Of a DNA stretch of 26,581 bases, positions 7,655 through 14,628 are shown in pieces (position 1 is the stretch's first letter; each line of letters starts with the position of its first letter). Origin of the DNA: Treponema sp. UBA3862 (lineage in GTDB: Bacteria > Spirochaetota > Spirochaetia > Treponematales > Treponemataceae); contig DGGY01000033.1 in assembly GCA_002392405.1 (NCBI GenBank), positions 1 to 26,581 on the forward strand, in the 5' to 3' direction. The position numbers were made by a program, and so were the translations under genes. A model generated the notes under the pieces. It saw only the letters and a list, made by a program, of their open reading frames with translations. It did no database searches and was not told the DNA's origin.

Positions 7655-7831
7655 GAATCTCGAAAAATTGCAATTTTTAGAGATTCCTTTAATTGAGGGT
7701 TTATTACAAACCCTCAAAACGGCGAAGTCAAGGCTTTAAGCGTTAGCGTGCCTTGACTCGACGTATTATGTGTCCTGAACGGCCGTCGGTCAGTTTTAGG
7801 GACACCGTTTATTTTTATAAGGAGGAAATAA
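7655..7831 (+). ncRNA. Candidate structured 5' leader RNA (four consecutive stem-loops)
   Basis: The region between the promoter and the 7832 gene is almost all paired. Stem 1 is AATCTC/GAGATT closing an A/T-rich palindrome (7656-7685; the DNA inverted repeat runs 7646-7694 with one bulge). Stem 2 is GAGGGTTT-ATTAC-AAACCCTC (7695-7715). Stem 3 is AGTCAAGGC/GCCTTGACT (7726-7758, 15-nt loop). Stem 4 is GTGTCC/GGACAC (7770-7805) with an inner TGA/TCA pair, followed by a T-rich stretch and then the ribosome binding site AAGGAGG (7819-7825). It matches no riboswitch class I can name. It could be a cis-regulatory RNA or a hairpin-type dispersed repeat. Confidence 0.45.
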
Positions 7832-8224
7832 ATGTCAAAAAAAAGTTATTCATTAACAAAATGGCTTATCCAGCTTTCGCTTGGTCTGCTTCTTGCAATC
7901 GGCGGTATCTGGGGACTTCAGGGCGGAGGAGACTTTGGTATTAATGCCCTCAAAAAGGTGTTTGACGGTTCAGCAGAAAATATCATAGTAATCGTATTCT
8001 CTGTAGTTGAACTTCTTGCAGGTCTTTACCTTGTTCTTGAATTATTCATCGGTGATCTTGGTAAATTCGACAACATTCTTATGCTAATCATAATGATTGT
8101 ATGGATTGTTGCAATTGTTCTTTCAGACTTTATCAACGGTGATTTCAATCCGTTTATTCCATGGCTCTGGGATTTTGCAAGCCACCTTGTAGTTCTCGGT
8201 GCTATTTTCTATTGTAAGGACTAG
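7832..8224 (+). CDS. Hypothetical integral membrane protein (four predicted TM segments)
   Basis: The 130-residue protein has four hydrophobic segments at about 10-28, 48-70, 82-98 and 108-127, separated by short loops. One loop is Gly/Asp-rich (GLQGGGDFG) and one carries FINGDFNPFIPW. I recognise no enzymatic motif. The layout vaguely recalls small DoxX-like four-helix membrane proteins, but the similarity is too weak for a name. The ATG is fixed by AAGGAGG 6 nt upstream. It is monocistronic, with its own promoter, a long structured leader and a terminator 48 nt after the stop, so it appears to be separately regulated. Confidence 0.75.
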   Translation: MSKKSYSLTKWLIQLSLGLLLAIGGIWGLQGGGDFGINALKKVFDGSAENIIVIVFSVVELLAGLYLVLELFIGDLGKFDNILMLIIMIVWIVAIVLSDFINGDFNPFIPWLWDFASHLVVLGAIFYCKD

Positions 8225-8251
8225 CGATAAAAAAATAATAATGCGTTGTGA

Positions 8252-8267
8252 GCGCCATCCGTGGCGC
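8252..8267. repeat. Short hairpin with CATCCGTG core, copy 1
   Basis: GCGCCA-TCCG-TGGCGC is a perfect 6-bp stem with a TCCG loop. The core and loop are shared with the hairpins at 8323-8340 and 15971-15990, while the outer stem bases differ in a compensated way. Confidence 0.65.
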
Positions 8268-8272
8268 CTGCA

Positions 8273-8308
8273 AAAAAAAGAACTTCACGCCTGTGAAGTT
8301 CTTTTTTT
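8273..8308. terminator. Bidirectional rho-independent terminator
   Basis: GAACTTCAC (8280-8288) and GTGAAGTTC (8293-8301) form a perfect 9-bp stem with a GCCT loop, flanked by an A-run (8273-8279) and a T-run (8302-8308). It can stop plus-strand transcription from the 7832 gene and minus-strand transcription from the tRNA. Confidence 0.92.
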
Positions 8309-8322
8309 GTTTTGAAGTAATG

Positions 8323-8340
8323 CAGCGCACGGATGCGCTG
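8323..8340. repeat. Short hairpin with CATCCGTG core, copy 2 (inverted)
   Basis: CAGCGCA-CGGA-TGCGCTG is a perfect 7-bp stem. Read on the minus strand, its loop region is GCATCCGTGC, matching the core of the copies at 8252 and 15971. Confidence 0.65.
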
Positions 8341-8376
8341 TCGAATCAGGCAGGAATTTTCGAAGAAAATTGCTGC

Positions 8377-8410
8377 AAATCAGCAAATCCATGGATGGAT
8401 TTGCTGATTT
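8377..8410 (-). other. Strong 15-bp hairpin just downstream of tRNA-Arg
   Basis: 8377-8391 and 8396-8410 are perfectly complementary over 15 bp around a 4-nt loop. The hairpin starts 4 nt past the discriminator base of the tRNA. No U-run follows on the minus strand, so it is not a classical terminator. A second perfect hairpin, AATTTTC-GAA-GAAAATT (8355-8371), follows it. They may help 3' processing or stability of the tRNA precursor. Confidence 0.55.
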
Positions 8411-8414
8411 AAGT

Positions 8415-8488
8415 TGACCCCAATGCGATTCGAACGCACGACCTTCCGCTTAGGAGGCGGATGCTCTATCCAGCTGAGCTACGGGATC
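8415..8488 (-). tRNA. tRNA-Arg (anticodon CCU)
   Basis: The minus strand folds into a full 74-nt cloverleaf: acceptor GATCCCG/TGGGGTC, D-arm GCTC/GAGC with the AGCTGGATA loop, anticodon stem TCCGC/GCGGA with loop CTCCTAA (anticodon CCT, reading AGG), a 5-nt variable loop, and T-arm GTGCG/CGCAT with TTCGAAT. The discriminator base is A73. CCA is not encoded, so it must be added enzymatically. It has its own promoter upstream. Confidence 0.95.
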
Positions 8489-8499
8489 AGGTGATTTAT

Positions 8500-8528
8500 A
8501 TTGTATCAGAAATCCCGCAGCGTGACAA
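8500..8528 (-). promoter_or_regulatory. Promoter of tRNA-Arg
   Basis: On the minus strand TTGTCA (-35, 8523-8528, 5 of 6 to consensus) and TACAAT (-10, 8500-8505, 5 of 6) are 17 nt apart. The -10 box ends 11 nt before the first base of the mature tRNA, which fits a short 5' precursor. Confidence 0.75.
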
Positions 8529-8538
8529 ATGGGGGAAG

Positions 8539-10350
8539 TTACGGTTGTGTACTTACAGGTTTGCCCTCAGAATTAAGCATGTAATCTTCGTTTAAAAGAT
8601 TAATGCGGGATACTGTATCTTTTATTTTGTCGAGATTTGCAGGATCTATACAAAGACCTGGGAAAACTTCGGTATAATCTGAACCAAAAACAATCGGGAA
8701 ATCGTTTGAAGGAGCGGGTGTTTCTTCTGTAAAGATCTCTACATTCAGGATATTTTTAAGTTTATATGTGCCTATCAGGCTGTAGCCGTCTTGAACGGTA
8801 TCAGATACGGTTTTTCCAACCTGTATTTTGCCGGTTATTTTTGTGTCGTATGCGGCTGCAAGATAAGCTGTTTCGTAGTATGGTGCACCAGTATTCCCCT
8901 GAGCTTCCGTGCAGAGGTTAATAGCGTTGTCTGCAGCTATTACACTGGATTTATCTTCTGTATAGTAGGAGTAACCGTCATCAGAATAAGTTGCTTTGAA
9001 ATTAAATAATAAATTTGCTTTTGCCTCTGTTTTAACCGCATAAAGACTGCCTTTTGAAACTATTTTTGTTCCTGTAATGGCGGCTGTACTCCAGTCTTTA
9101 ACTAAAAGTACTGTTGCCTTCCCTGCAGCTTCCTGGAGAGAAGAATAATCAGTTTCAAAGTTACAGTCTGTAATAATTGCTGTTCCTTTTGCTGTAATTA
9201 AAGGGTTGACTGCTGCTATTTCAATATTTTTTGTATAGGTTTTACAGTTTTTTATTGTTGTATTTCTCATTTTGAGGGTACTGTAGCCGTATGTAGGGTT
9301 ATTTACTGCGCCATCCGTCCACACCGAAGTTTGGATAAAACTTGACTCTTCAGAAGTTAATGTACAGTCTTTTATTGTGCAGCTGTTAAAGATGACTGTG
9401 CCTTCTCCGTTACATTCAATTATCTGGTGTTTAAGATTTGTAAAAGTGCAGTTTTTGAAAGAAATAATACCGCCCTTATCACATCCGTTAAGATAGAAGA
9501 GGGTTATTGTACTGTCGTCATCTTCAGTTGATGTAATTGTTCCGTTGTAAAAATAAAGGTTTGACTCCGGGACGTTAACTTCTTCTGCGCTGTCATTGAG
9601 CTTGATGGAGAACCCTGCTTTGCTGTTTTCATAATTTTCCTGATTATAATTTAATATGAGTTTGTGCCCGTTTAAGTTAATGTGGTAATAAACGCCTGTA
9701 GATGCCAGTATAAGCGGAGAATCAAGTGTAATATTTTCAGTTACGTTAAGTTCAATAGTGCTGCCTTTTACGCATCCCAAAGTGCTTTCATTTTCAAAAA
9801 TCTGGGCGAATGTAAATGTGTTTCCGCCGTTTTCTAAGTATTGAGTAAAATCTTCTGCTGCAGCTGTATTTACAATCTGGAACGTAGTACCCGTAAACGG
9901 AATGTCAGAAGTAAGTTCAAGAATTACAGGTTCTTTTGAACCTGTAATATATTTTACAGTTCCGGTCCAGCGTTCCGGGTATGTTTCTGTAGGAAGGCGT
10001 TTATATTTTCCAGAAATTGTAATTTCTTTGCCTTCCGGAATTCCAGTAAAAACAATTGATTTATCCCCATTGAGGTATTCTTCCATTGTTCTACCGGTAA
10101 AACCGATGTTTTTTGTCTGTGTTTTTATTCCGCTTCCGGATACGGTAATTGAAAGCTCTGCGATTATTTCTTCACCGACCTGTCTTGCGTAAACGCTCCG
10201 GTTTGCAGATACTCCTGCAAGAAGCTCCCGTGTGTTTATTTTGATTGAAGAGGTTTCTGAAATGCTTTCAAAGGCATTTGAGCATCCTGTGCATACTGAG
10301 ATTAAGGAAAGTGCAGCAATGGAAAGTAAAATGGTGGATAATTTTTTCAT
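8539..10350 (-). CDS. Secreted lipoprotein with a beta-helix-like repeat domain
   Basis: The 603-residue protein starts with a signal peptide and a lipobox ending at Cys23 (VCTGC), so it is an envelope lipoprotein. Residues about 30-150 form a beta-sandwich-like region. Residues about 190-480 contain repeated strand-turn units (for example GGIISFKNCTFTN, GTVIFNSCTIKDC, LKMRNTTIKNC, GTAIITDCNFETD) typical of a right-handed parallel beta-helix as in pectate-lyase-like and adhesin folds. No catalytic motif is evident, so adhesion or glycan binding is as likely as lyase activity. The frame extends to 10413, but the Met at 10350 is chosen because GGAGGT precedes it and the signal peptide begins there. 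It follows the hydrolase gene by 22 nt. Confidence 0.8.
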   Translation of the reverse strand: MKKLSTILLSIAALSLISVCTGCSNAFESISETSSIKINTRELLAGVSANRSVYARQVGEEIIAELSITVSGSGIKTQTKNIGFTGRTMEEYLNGDKSIVFTGIPEGKEITISGKYKRLPTETYPERWTGTVKYITGSKEPVILELTSDIPFTGTTFQIVNTAAAEDFTQYLENGGNTFTFAQIFENESTLGCVKGSTIELNVTENITLDSPLILASTGVYYHINLNGHKLILNYNQENYENSKAGFSIKLNDSAEEVNVPESNLYFYNGTITSTEDDDSTITLFYLNGCDKGGIISFKNCTFTNLKHQIIECNGEGTVIFNSCTIKDCTLTSEESSFIQTSVWTDGAVNNPTYGYSTLKMRNTTIKNCKTYTKNIEIAAVNPLITAKGTAIITDCNFETDYSSLQEAAGKATVLLVKDWSTAAITGTKIVSKGSLYAVKTEAKANLLFNFKATYSDDGYSYYTEDKSSVIAADNAINLCTEAQGNTGAPYYETAYLAAAYDTKITGKIQVGKTVSDTVQDGYSLIGTYKLKNILNVEIFTEETPAPSNDFPIVFGSDYTEVFPGLCIDPANLDKIKDTVSRINLLNEDYMLNSEGKPVSTQP

Positions 10351-10372
10351 AAACTTACCTCCGTTTTTTGTG

Positions 10373-11212
10373 CTAAAAATTGTAGTAGATTCCCCGTTCG
10401 GCAAAGCCGGCAAAACCGTCCTTCTTTGGGGTAAATTTTTTATAATTCTCTCCGTAATGGCATAAATACATTTTGTTTTTTAATTCTTCCGGCAGGGTTT
10501 TTAATTCGCTGTAGTTTGCGTGAACTCCGCCGTCGTAGAACTGGCAGTCATGGAAGATTGCTTCAATGCTGTAGTCTTTTGTGAGCCAGTCAAGCAGCGG
10601 TCTGTCGAATATCATATCGCCGGTAAAGATTATCCTGTCGTCAATCAAAACGCCGATTGAGTAAAACATTTTGTCCCAGTCGTTGAATTTGCACGGGATG
10701 TGTACTGTCCTGAAGATTTTTATGTTTATTGAACCGACATTGACCTGCCAGGCTGGGCGCGGGGCGTTTTCGAGTTTTACAGGTTTTATCTGTTCAAAAT
10801 AGTCGTCTAAAGTAAAAAAGTTTCCAGAGCAGCTGTCTTCGCCGTAGGCACAGCCGCCTTTCAGGCTTGAGTCCCAGAGTTTTTCCTTGTATTCGTCTGT
10901 AATTATCATTTTAGGCTTGATTTTTGCTATGTAACGGCCTGCAAGTGCCATTTCTTCAAGCCCGCCTATGTGGTCTGCATGTGAATGTGTGGGAAGAATG
11001 TTCCTGATGTTTGAAACAGGCGTGTTATAGGTGCTTAAAGCATAGGGACATATGTTTCCGCAGTCGATTAAAAGGTGGTCCTGTCCTTTTATGATTAAAA
11101 GATTGTTCTGAAAATTAACTTTGTTGAAGGCACTTCCTGTACCTATAAAAAAAAGCTGGAGATTTCCGTCGTTTGTAAGATTAATCTGTTTTTTGAACTT
11201 GCTTGTTTTCAT
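10373..11212 (-). CDS. Metallo-beta-lactamase-fold hydrolase (RNase Z-like)
   Basis: This 279-residue cytoplasmic protein has the di-metal hydrolase pattern: a FIGTGSAF strand-loop near residue 22, HSHADH at 76-81, a later VHIP histidine, GD in IIFTGDMIF, then FHDCQFY and LCHYG near the C-terminus. The layout resembles RNase Z and phosphodiesterase members of the superfamily, which cut phosphodiester bonds, but the substrate cannot be told. It has its own promoter with an adequate -10, and its stop is 22 nt before the lipoprotein gene, so the two probably form a small operon. No signal peptide is present, so the pairing with an exported lipoprotein may be incidental. Confidence 0.82.
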   Translation of the reverse strand: MKTSKFKKQINLTNDGNLQLFFIGTGSAFNKVNFQNNLLIIKGQDHLLIDCGNICPYALSTYNTPVSNIRNILPTHSHADHIGGLEEMALAGRYIAKIKPKMIITDEYKEKLWDSSLKGGCAYGEDSCSGNFFTLDDYFEQIKPVKLENAPRPAWQVNVGSINIKIFRTVHIPCKFNDWDKMFYSIGVLIDDRIIFTGDMIFDRPLLDWLTKDYSIEAIFHDCQFYDGGVHANYSELKTLPEELKNKMYLCHYGENYKKFTPKKDGFAGFAERGIYYNF

Positions 11213-11228
11213 ATAATCCCTGATGATT

Positions 11229-11258
11229 ATTATAACACAATTAAAAATTGATAACCAA
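11229..11258 (-). promoter_or_regulatory. Promoter of the metallo-hydrolase gene
   Basis: On the minus strand TTGGTT (-35, 11253-11258) and a perfect TATAAT (-10, 11229-11234) are 18 nt apart. The -10 box ends 16 nt before the start codon, and AGGGA lies close to the ATG. Confidence 0.6.
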
Positions 11259-11283
11259 TATATACAGAATTTTATAGTAATAA

Positions 11284-11952
11284 TCAGTTATTTTTTAATA
11301 CTTCCCTCAGGCGGTAAACGTCCTTCACTGTGTCTACAAGGACGGCACCCATTCCCATTTCCAGGGGAAGTGCAAGGTCAATGTCGTAGCGGTCGCCTAT
11401 GCTTACGCATTCTTCAGGGGTAAGTTTCCGCTTTAAGGCAGAAGATGCTTTTTCCAGGGCAAGATTAAATATTTCCTTATCAGGCTTTGATTTATAAGTT
11501 GTATCAAGTCCGATTACATCCGTTATATATTCACTGACTCCCAGCGCATCCAGGGTCTTGTGGGCAGGAAGAAGGGGATTATTCGTAACGCAGATTAAAC
11601 AGTAGTCTTTTGAAAGATCTGCAAGGCTTTTCTGGAGTTCTTTATCTTCTCCAAGGTATTTTGCAGGCTCAATTAAGGTTTTGCGCCATTCTATGCTCTG
11701 TTCAATTGAAATGCCGAAGTTTGTAAGCAGGTTTCCCAGACTTATTTTTTTTCCTTCGTGTTCATCTGCCCATTTTTTACGGAAATCACTCACCATTGTT
11801 CTGGCCTGTTCTGCACTTATACCGCGCAGCGCGGCGAACTGCCTTATCTGACAGTCTATCTGTTCGTGGGCGTATTCTGTATTTGTATAAAGGGTTGAAT
11901 CTATATCAAATATCAGGACTGAGATTTTTTGAGGAATAAAATATTTATGCAT
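11284..11952 (-). CDS. HAD-superfamily hydrolase (probable phosphatase)
   Basis: The 222-residue protein has the four HAD motifs: I, FDIDST with nucleophile Asp16 and Asp18; II, CVTNNP with Thr123; III, KSKPDKE around Lys156; IV, SIGDRYDID with Asp187 and Asp192. A helical cap lies between motifs I and II (about 30-110), as in subfamily I phosphatases such as phosphoglycolate phosphatase-like or pyrimidine 5'-nucleotidase-like enzymes. The substrate is unknown. Its start overlaps the end of the sugar kinase by 8 bp and has no ribosome binding site of its own, which points to translational coupling and a shared pathway. It is the last gene of the prs-kinase-phosphatase group. Confidence 0.88.
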   Translation of the reverse strand: MHKYFIPQKISVLIFDIDSTLYTNTEYAHEQIDCQIRQFAALRGISAEQARTMVSDFRKKWADEHEGKKISLGNLLTNFGISIEQSIEWRKTLIEPAKYLGEDKELQKSLADLSKDYCLICVTNNPLLPAHKTLDALGVSEYITDVIGLDTTYKSKPDKEIFNLALEKASSALKRKLTPEECVSIGDRYDIDLALPLEMGMGAVLVDTVKDVYRLREVLKNN

Positions 11953-13204
11953 GATCTGCCGGTGTTGCAGGTGTGTAAACTTTTGCTTTTTTTACAAGGC
12001 AGAAAGCGGCTTCTTCGATTGAGTCATAGTAACCTAAAGAAAGGCGCGCAAGGATATTGTCTCCTGCAAGTTCTGCATCAACACACTCTGTAACAGCCAT
12101 CGGGAAGCAGAGTGTGTCGCATTTAACCTGGCTCCATTTTTCGTTTAAGGCCTGACCGCCTGTAATCGTCATGCTGCGCGGAAATGGAAGTCCTTTTTCT
12201 GCACTCGCTTTTTTGAGGATGTTGAGGGCAGCCCAGAGCTGGTGTGTAACGTCGTGAATTATTGCCTGTCCTTCCTGGCGCTGTTCTTCTGTTATAAGAT
12301 GCGTTTCTTCTTTGTCCCAGTCTACAATCTGTGCAACGATGTTTTTATGGGTTATCTGAATGTTCTGTTCTTTTTCGACTTTTTCCTTAAAATCTGCAAA
12401 ACGCCTTCCCGTGTCAGAGATTACAACTGAGGCGTTCCACATTCCGGGAATGATTGAAGGCATTACGCGGATGTTTTCTCCTTCAAGCGGAAGGGGAGTG
12501 CAGAGATTGATTCCTTCACTTGAACCCGAGCGGTCGCACATTTTTCCTGTATCTAAGGTGTCTGTACCGATTAAGGCAACAATAAAGTCAGGAGCTCCGC
12601 AGAAGACTAAAGTTCCTTCTAAAAGACCTGTTTCTTCTGCTGCTTTCTGTGTTACTTTTCCTGCAAGTGAGCCTGGTTTTACAAAAGGCGGAAGTTTTTT
12701 TATTTCTTCCTGAGAAAAACCTTCTTTATTTAAGAGTTCTTCTGTCCAGTAGATTTCGGTAAAGCGTTCTTCGGGAAGAATTGTAACTGCATTTCCTGTA
12801 AGTGAATAAATAAGGTATTCTGGAGCGCCTAAAATCCATTTAGAATTGTACCAGTGATGGCTGTGGAGTTTTCTGTAGGCATCGAGGCGTTTTACCCACA
12901 TTGATTTTGTATCTGTAACGGTTGAAAGGGCCTGTTTTGACCAGAGTAAAGTCATTCCGTCGTCACTTACGACTGTAGGTCCGTTGCCTGAGATGCAGAC
13001 TGCCTCTATTCCGGTGTCAGGGGCCTTTTCTTTAAGCTCGTCGAGGGCTCTTTTTAAGGCCGGCAGCCATTCTCTTGCTATTGTATCTGAATCTGTATCT
13101 GAAAATGAGGCGCGGGCATAGGCAATACTTTTTGGAGTATCGCCCATGTAAGCTGCCTTAAGGGAAGATGAACCTATATCAACACATAAAACTGCTTCTT
13201 TCAT
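11945..13204 (-). CDS. FGGY-family carbohydrate kinase
   Basis: FGGY kinases phosphorylate sugars or polyols with ATP. The N-terminal domain opens with VDIGSSSLK (phosphate 1, residues 8-16). The likely catalytic base is Asp206 in GAPDFI. The C-terminal ATPase domain has the adenosine motif TITGGQALNEKW (346-357) and the usual terminal ELAGDNILARL helix. At 419 residues it is shorter than xylulokinase or glycerol kinase (about 490-510) and the CDRSGSSEG turn replaces the common GTS pattern, so the substrate is open. It lies 32 nt downstream of prs, with a hairpin (13221-13237) and a -10 box in the gap, and it overlaps the phosphatase gene. Confidence 0.88.
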   Translation of the reverse strand: MKEAVLCVDIGSSSLKAAYMGDTPKSIAYARASFSDTDSDTIAREWLPALKRALDELKEKAPDTGIEAVCISGNGPTVVSDDGMTLLWSKQALSTVTDTKSMWVKRLDAYRKLHSHHWYNSKWILGAPEYLIYSLTGNAVTILPEERFTEIYWTEELLNKEGFSQEEIKKLPPFVKPGSLAGKVTQKAAEETGLLEGTLVFCGAPDFIVALIGTDTLDTGKMCDRSGSSEGINLCTPLPLEGENIRVMPSIIPGMWNASVVISDTGRRFADFKEKVEKEQNIQITHKNIVAQIVDWDKEETHLITEEQRQEGQAIIHDVTHQLWAALNILKKASAEKGLPFPRSMTITGGQALNEKWSQVKCDTLCFPMAVTECVDAELAGDNILARLSLGYYDSIEEAAFCLVKKAKVYTPATPADHA

Positions 13205-13210
13205 ACCCTA

Positions 13211-13239
13211 AGTATAACCTGAGTTTTTATAAAACTCTA
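13211..13239 (-). promoter_or_regulatory. Probable internal promoter of the sugar kinase (leaderless type)
   Basis: On the minus strand TATACT (13211-13216) ends 6 nt before the kinase ATG. TAGAGT lies 17 nt upstream of it (3 of 6 to the -35 consensus). The gap also holds the palindrome GAGTTTT-TAT-AAAACTC (13221-13237). No Shine-Dalgarno sequence fits, so a leaderless transcript is likely alongside read-through from prs. Confidence 0.5.
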
Positions 13240-14505
13240 GTTTTGTGCAGTTTCTTCCTTGTCATCTGACTTTTTAATGAGTTTGTCGATGATTGTGCGG
13301 TTATCAAGAAGGTCACTTAAGCTCTGGTTGTGGTGAATGCGTGTAATTACGTTGGCAAAGAGACCTGAAACATTTGTGCTGATGAACCATTCCTTGTCTT
13401 TGAGTTCAGGATGATAAACGGCGTTTGTACCGATGATGCGGTAGAACTGACCGTTTTTGTAGGCTTCGTCAAAGAGTTCAACTGCGTTTCCTGTAAAGAA
13501 AGGAAGTGAAATTGCGGCGATAACTTTTGTTGCGCCCTGTTCCTGAAGGAACTGCATAGCCTTAAGGAGTGTACCGCCTGTTCCCAGCATATCATCTGCA
13601 AGGAAGGCAACTTTGCCTTTTACGTCTCCAAGGAGTTTTACGCTCTTGATGTTTGTCTGTTTTGCGTTCTGTGTAACAACAGAGTAGTCACGCTCTTTAT
13701 AAATCATTGCAAGAGGAACTTTTAAGCCTGTTGCATAGAATTTGTTGCGGTCAATGGCACCTGTGTCCGGAGAAACTACAACCAGGTCTTCTTTTTCAGG
13801 GCCTGAGAGATTTACTACTTTTGTAAGCTCGCGGATTACCTGATAAGAGGCATGGAGGTTCTCGAGGTGAGTTGTATTGAAAGCGTTTACGATTTCGCGT
13901 GAGTGGATGTCGAGGGTAATTACACGGTCAACATTTTTTAATTCGTAGATATGGCAGAGAAGTGCAGCTGTTAAACCTTCGCGGCCCTTCTTTTTGTGCT
14001 GGCGGCTGTAAGGGAAAGCCGGGAGAACTAATGTGATTGATTTAGCTCCTGCCTGCTGTACGGCATCGATTGTTACGAGAAGTGTCATAACATGGTCGTT
14101 TACTGAGAAAACTACTGTGTTCTTTCCGCCGTTCATTTCAATAGGGAGGTGATTTTCTGCATCCTGGAAAATATAGATGTCTTTTCCGCGTACAGAGTCT
14201 GTTAATTCTGCCTTAACTTCTCCGTTTGCAAACCAGGTGAACTGTGTGTTGATTTTGAAATCTGGTGCACGGTATTTGTCAGTTGAACCCCTTACAACAA
14301 GGTCAGAAGTTACCATGTCGTTGCGGTAATTGATGTCCTGAATCAGTTCGTCTTTATCCATGCTGTAGCGTTTTGCGATAAAATCATTCTTTAATGTAAA
14401 ACGGTGTTTGTAGATGTGGCGGAGATGAGAGATAACTTCATCTGCAAAAGCAGCACCGCCCGGACAGGCGATAATACCAAGGTTTGTCGGTTCTGAGTAA
14501 GGCAT
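13237..14505 (-). CDS. prs: Ribose-phosphate pyrophosphokinase, long divergent form
   Basis: It makes PRPP from ribose 5-phosphate and ATP for nucleotide, His and Trp synthesis. Family marks are WFANGEVKAEL (91-101), the ATP-site loop FPYSRQHKKKGREG (164-177), TLDIHSREI (197-205), VVSPDTGAIDR (243-253) and the PRPP loop ADDMLGTGGT (303-312). Compared with classical enzymes (about 315 residues) it has 422 residues, with roughly 55 extra at the N-terminus. The metal-binding and PRPP loops differ (HSREI in place of HA-x-QIQ; DDMLGTGGT in place of DDMIDTGGT). Such long forms occur in some spirochaetes and other bacteria. It has a good promoter and GGGAG before the ATG, and heads the kinase-phosphatase group. 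Confidence 0.93.
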   Translation of the reverse strand: MPYSEPTNLGIIACPGGAAFADEVISHLRHIYKHRFTLKNDFIAKRYSMDKDELIQDINYRNDMVTSDLVVRGSTDKYRAPDFKINTQFTWFANGEVKAELTDSVRGKDIYIFQDAENHLPIEMNGGKNTVVFSVNDHVMTLLVTIDAVQQAGAKSITLVLPAFPYSRQHKKKGREGLTAALLCHIYELKNVDRVITLDIHSREIVNAFNTTHLENLHASYQVIRELTKVVNLSGPEKEDLVVVSPDTGAIDRNKFYATGLKVPLAMIYKERDYSVVTQNAKQTNIKSVKLLGDVKGKVAFLADDMLGTGGTLLKAMQFLQEQGATKVIAAISLPFFTGNAVELFDEAYKNGQFYRIIGTNAVYHPELKDKEWFISTNVSGLFANVITRIHHNQSLSDLLDNRTIIDKLIKKSDDKEETAQN

Positions 14506-14539
14506 TTCAGGCTCCCAAAAATAATAAATTGATGCGCTA

Positions 14540-14569
14540 ATAGTAGCACTTTGAGGCTCTGAAGGTCAA
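14540..14569 (-). promoter_or_regulatory. Promoter of prs
   Basis: On the minus strand TTGACC (-35, 14564-14569, 5 of 6) and TACTAT (-10, 14540-14545) are 18 nt apart, giving a leader of roughly 28 nt that contains the ribosome binding site GGGAG (14512-14516). A second -10-like TATTAT lies at 14521-14526. Confidence 0.6.
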
Positions 14570-14592
14570 TAATTTACGCTAGATATAGTGTT

Positions 14593-14621
14593 TTGACAGT
14601 AAGGGCTGTTTTAACTAGAAT
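14593..14621 (+). promoter_or_regulatory. Consensus promoter of the PhnP-like gene (leaderless)
   Basis: A perfect TTGACA (14593-14598) and TAGAAT (14616-14621, 5 of 6) are exactly 17 nt apart. The -10 box ends 7 nt before ATG 14629, so the mRNA should begin at or next to the start codon. The -35 box also reads as an in-frame TTG, which should not be taken for the start. Confidence 0.85.
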
Positions 14622-14628
14622 TAGGGCA

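Noticed and set aside
7646..7805. CRISPR array or MITE in the hairpin-rich stretch
   Set aside because: The stems differ from one another, there are no regular repeats and spacers, and no terminal inverted repeats with target duplication were found.
10351..10413. Upstream start for the beta-helix lipoprotein
   Set aside because: It would overlap the hydrolase gene and precede the signal peptide; GGAGGT sets the start at 10350.
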